From an uncultured Opitutaceae bacterium (GTDB lineage: Bacteria; Verrucomicrobiota; Verrucomicrobiia; Opitutales; Opitutaceae), in NCBI GenBank assembly GCA_937902865.1, contig CALFNJ010000391.1, positions 1 through 5,039 on the forward strand: a DNA stretch of 5,039 nucleotides, in the 5' to 3' direction. Position numbers and translations under genes: made by a program. Positions 4,928-5,039 of this stretch are shown here, in pieces (position 1 is the stretch's first letter; the number at the start of each line of letters is the position of its first letter). Under the pieces are notes generated by a model. The model did not search any database. It worked only from the letters and a program-made list of their open reading frames with translations, and had not been told where the DNA came from.

Positions 4928-5005
4928 GGTTTCACACAGAGACACGGAGGACACAGAGATCGGCCAGCGGTTTTCTCTGTGTCCTCCGTGTCTCTGTGTG
5001 AAACC
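4928..5005. repeat. Perfect 32-bp CAGAG inverted repeat
   Basis: The arm 4928-4959, beginning GGTTTCACACAGAGACACGG, and the arm 4974-5005, ending GTGTCTCTGTGTGAAACC, are exact reverse complements over 32 bases. The 14-nt spacer is TCGGCCAGCGGTTT. It belongs to the same family as the copies at 3220-3318 and 3424-3523 but has no mismatches. It lies 132 bp upstream of the permease start codon. No T-run follows directly, and no coding potential is seen. Confidence 0.85.
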
Positions 5006-5020
5006 GGCCTGGGAGCGGAA

Positions 5021-5032
5021 TTTTTACAGGAG
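5021..5032 (+). repeat. TTTTWACAGGAG motif at window edge
   Basis: TTTTTACAGGAG here differs by one base from the inner arms of the 538-753 element (TTTTAACAGGAG at 612 and its complement at 679). It may be the left end of another inverted repeat that continues outside the window. As a 12-mer alone it is weak evidence. Confidence 0.3.
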
Positions 5033-5039
5033 TCGATCC

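Overview
The window is a GC-rich stretch of a Gram-negative bacterial chromosome. It holds three genes of the 4-amino-4-deoxy-L-arabinose (L-Ara4N) lipid A modification pathway on the + strand and one LPS-export permease gene on the - strand. The gaps between them are packed with short inverted and tandem repeats. Repeat families of the 'CACRCAGAGRCRCRGAG' and 'GTAGGGGCGTCCC' kind, high GC and starts without Shine-Dalgarno sequences make me think of Verrucomicrobiota, perhaps the Opitutaceae. That placement comes from memory of similar genomes and is not proven by the sequence.

Layout. 2-385 (+): the C-terminal end of a formyltransferase matching the N-terminal domain of ArnA; its start lies outside the window. 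386-963: no gene; heptamer tandem repeats, a short hairpin, a REPIN-like inverted pair of palindromes, a lone palindrome and a second heptamer array. 964-2001 (+): stand-alone ArnA dehydrogenase/decarboxylase. 2002-2173: a purine-rich heptamer array, a long hairpin ending in T6, and a pyrimidine-rich heptamer array. 2174-3073 (+): ArnD deformylase. 3074-3650: no gene; a heptamer array, then a duplicated composite of palindromes and CAGAG inverted repeats. 3651-4796 (-): LptF/LptG-family permease, convergent with arnD. 4797-5039: the leader of that gene, a second purine/pyrimidine composite, and a perfect 32-bp inverted repeat.

How the genes work together. The ArnA dehydrogenase oxidatively decarboxylates UDP-glucuronate to UDP-4-keto-pentose. 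The formyltransferase formylates UDP-L-Ara4N made by ArnB. After transfer to undecaprenyl phosphate by ArnC, ArnD removes the formyl group, so that ArnT can add L-Ara4N to lipid A. In E. coli the first two activities are one fused protein; here they are separate genes in the fused order. arnB, arnC and arnT are not in the window. The Lpt permease belongs to the complex that extracts finished LPS from the inner membrane, so all four genes concern the outer-membrane surface.

I see no tRNA, rRNA, CRISPR array or transposase gene. The clearest material for a second look is non-coding: 7-nt periodicity in every intergenic gap, and the nested inverted-repeat families.
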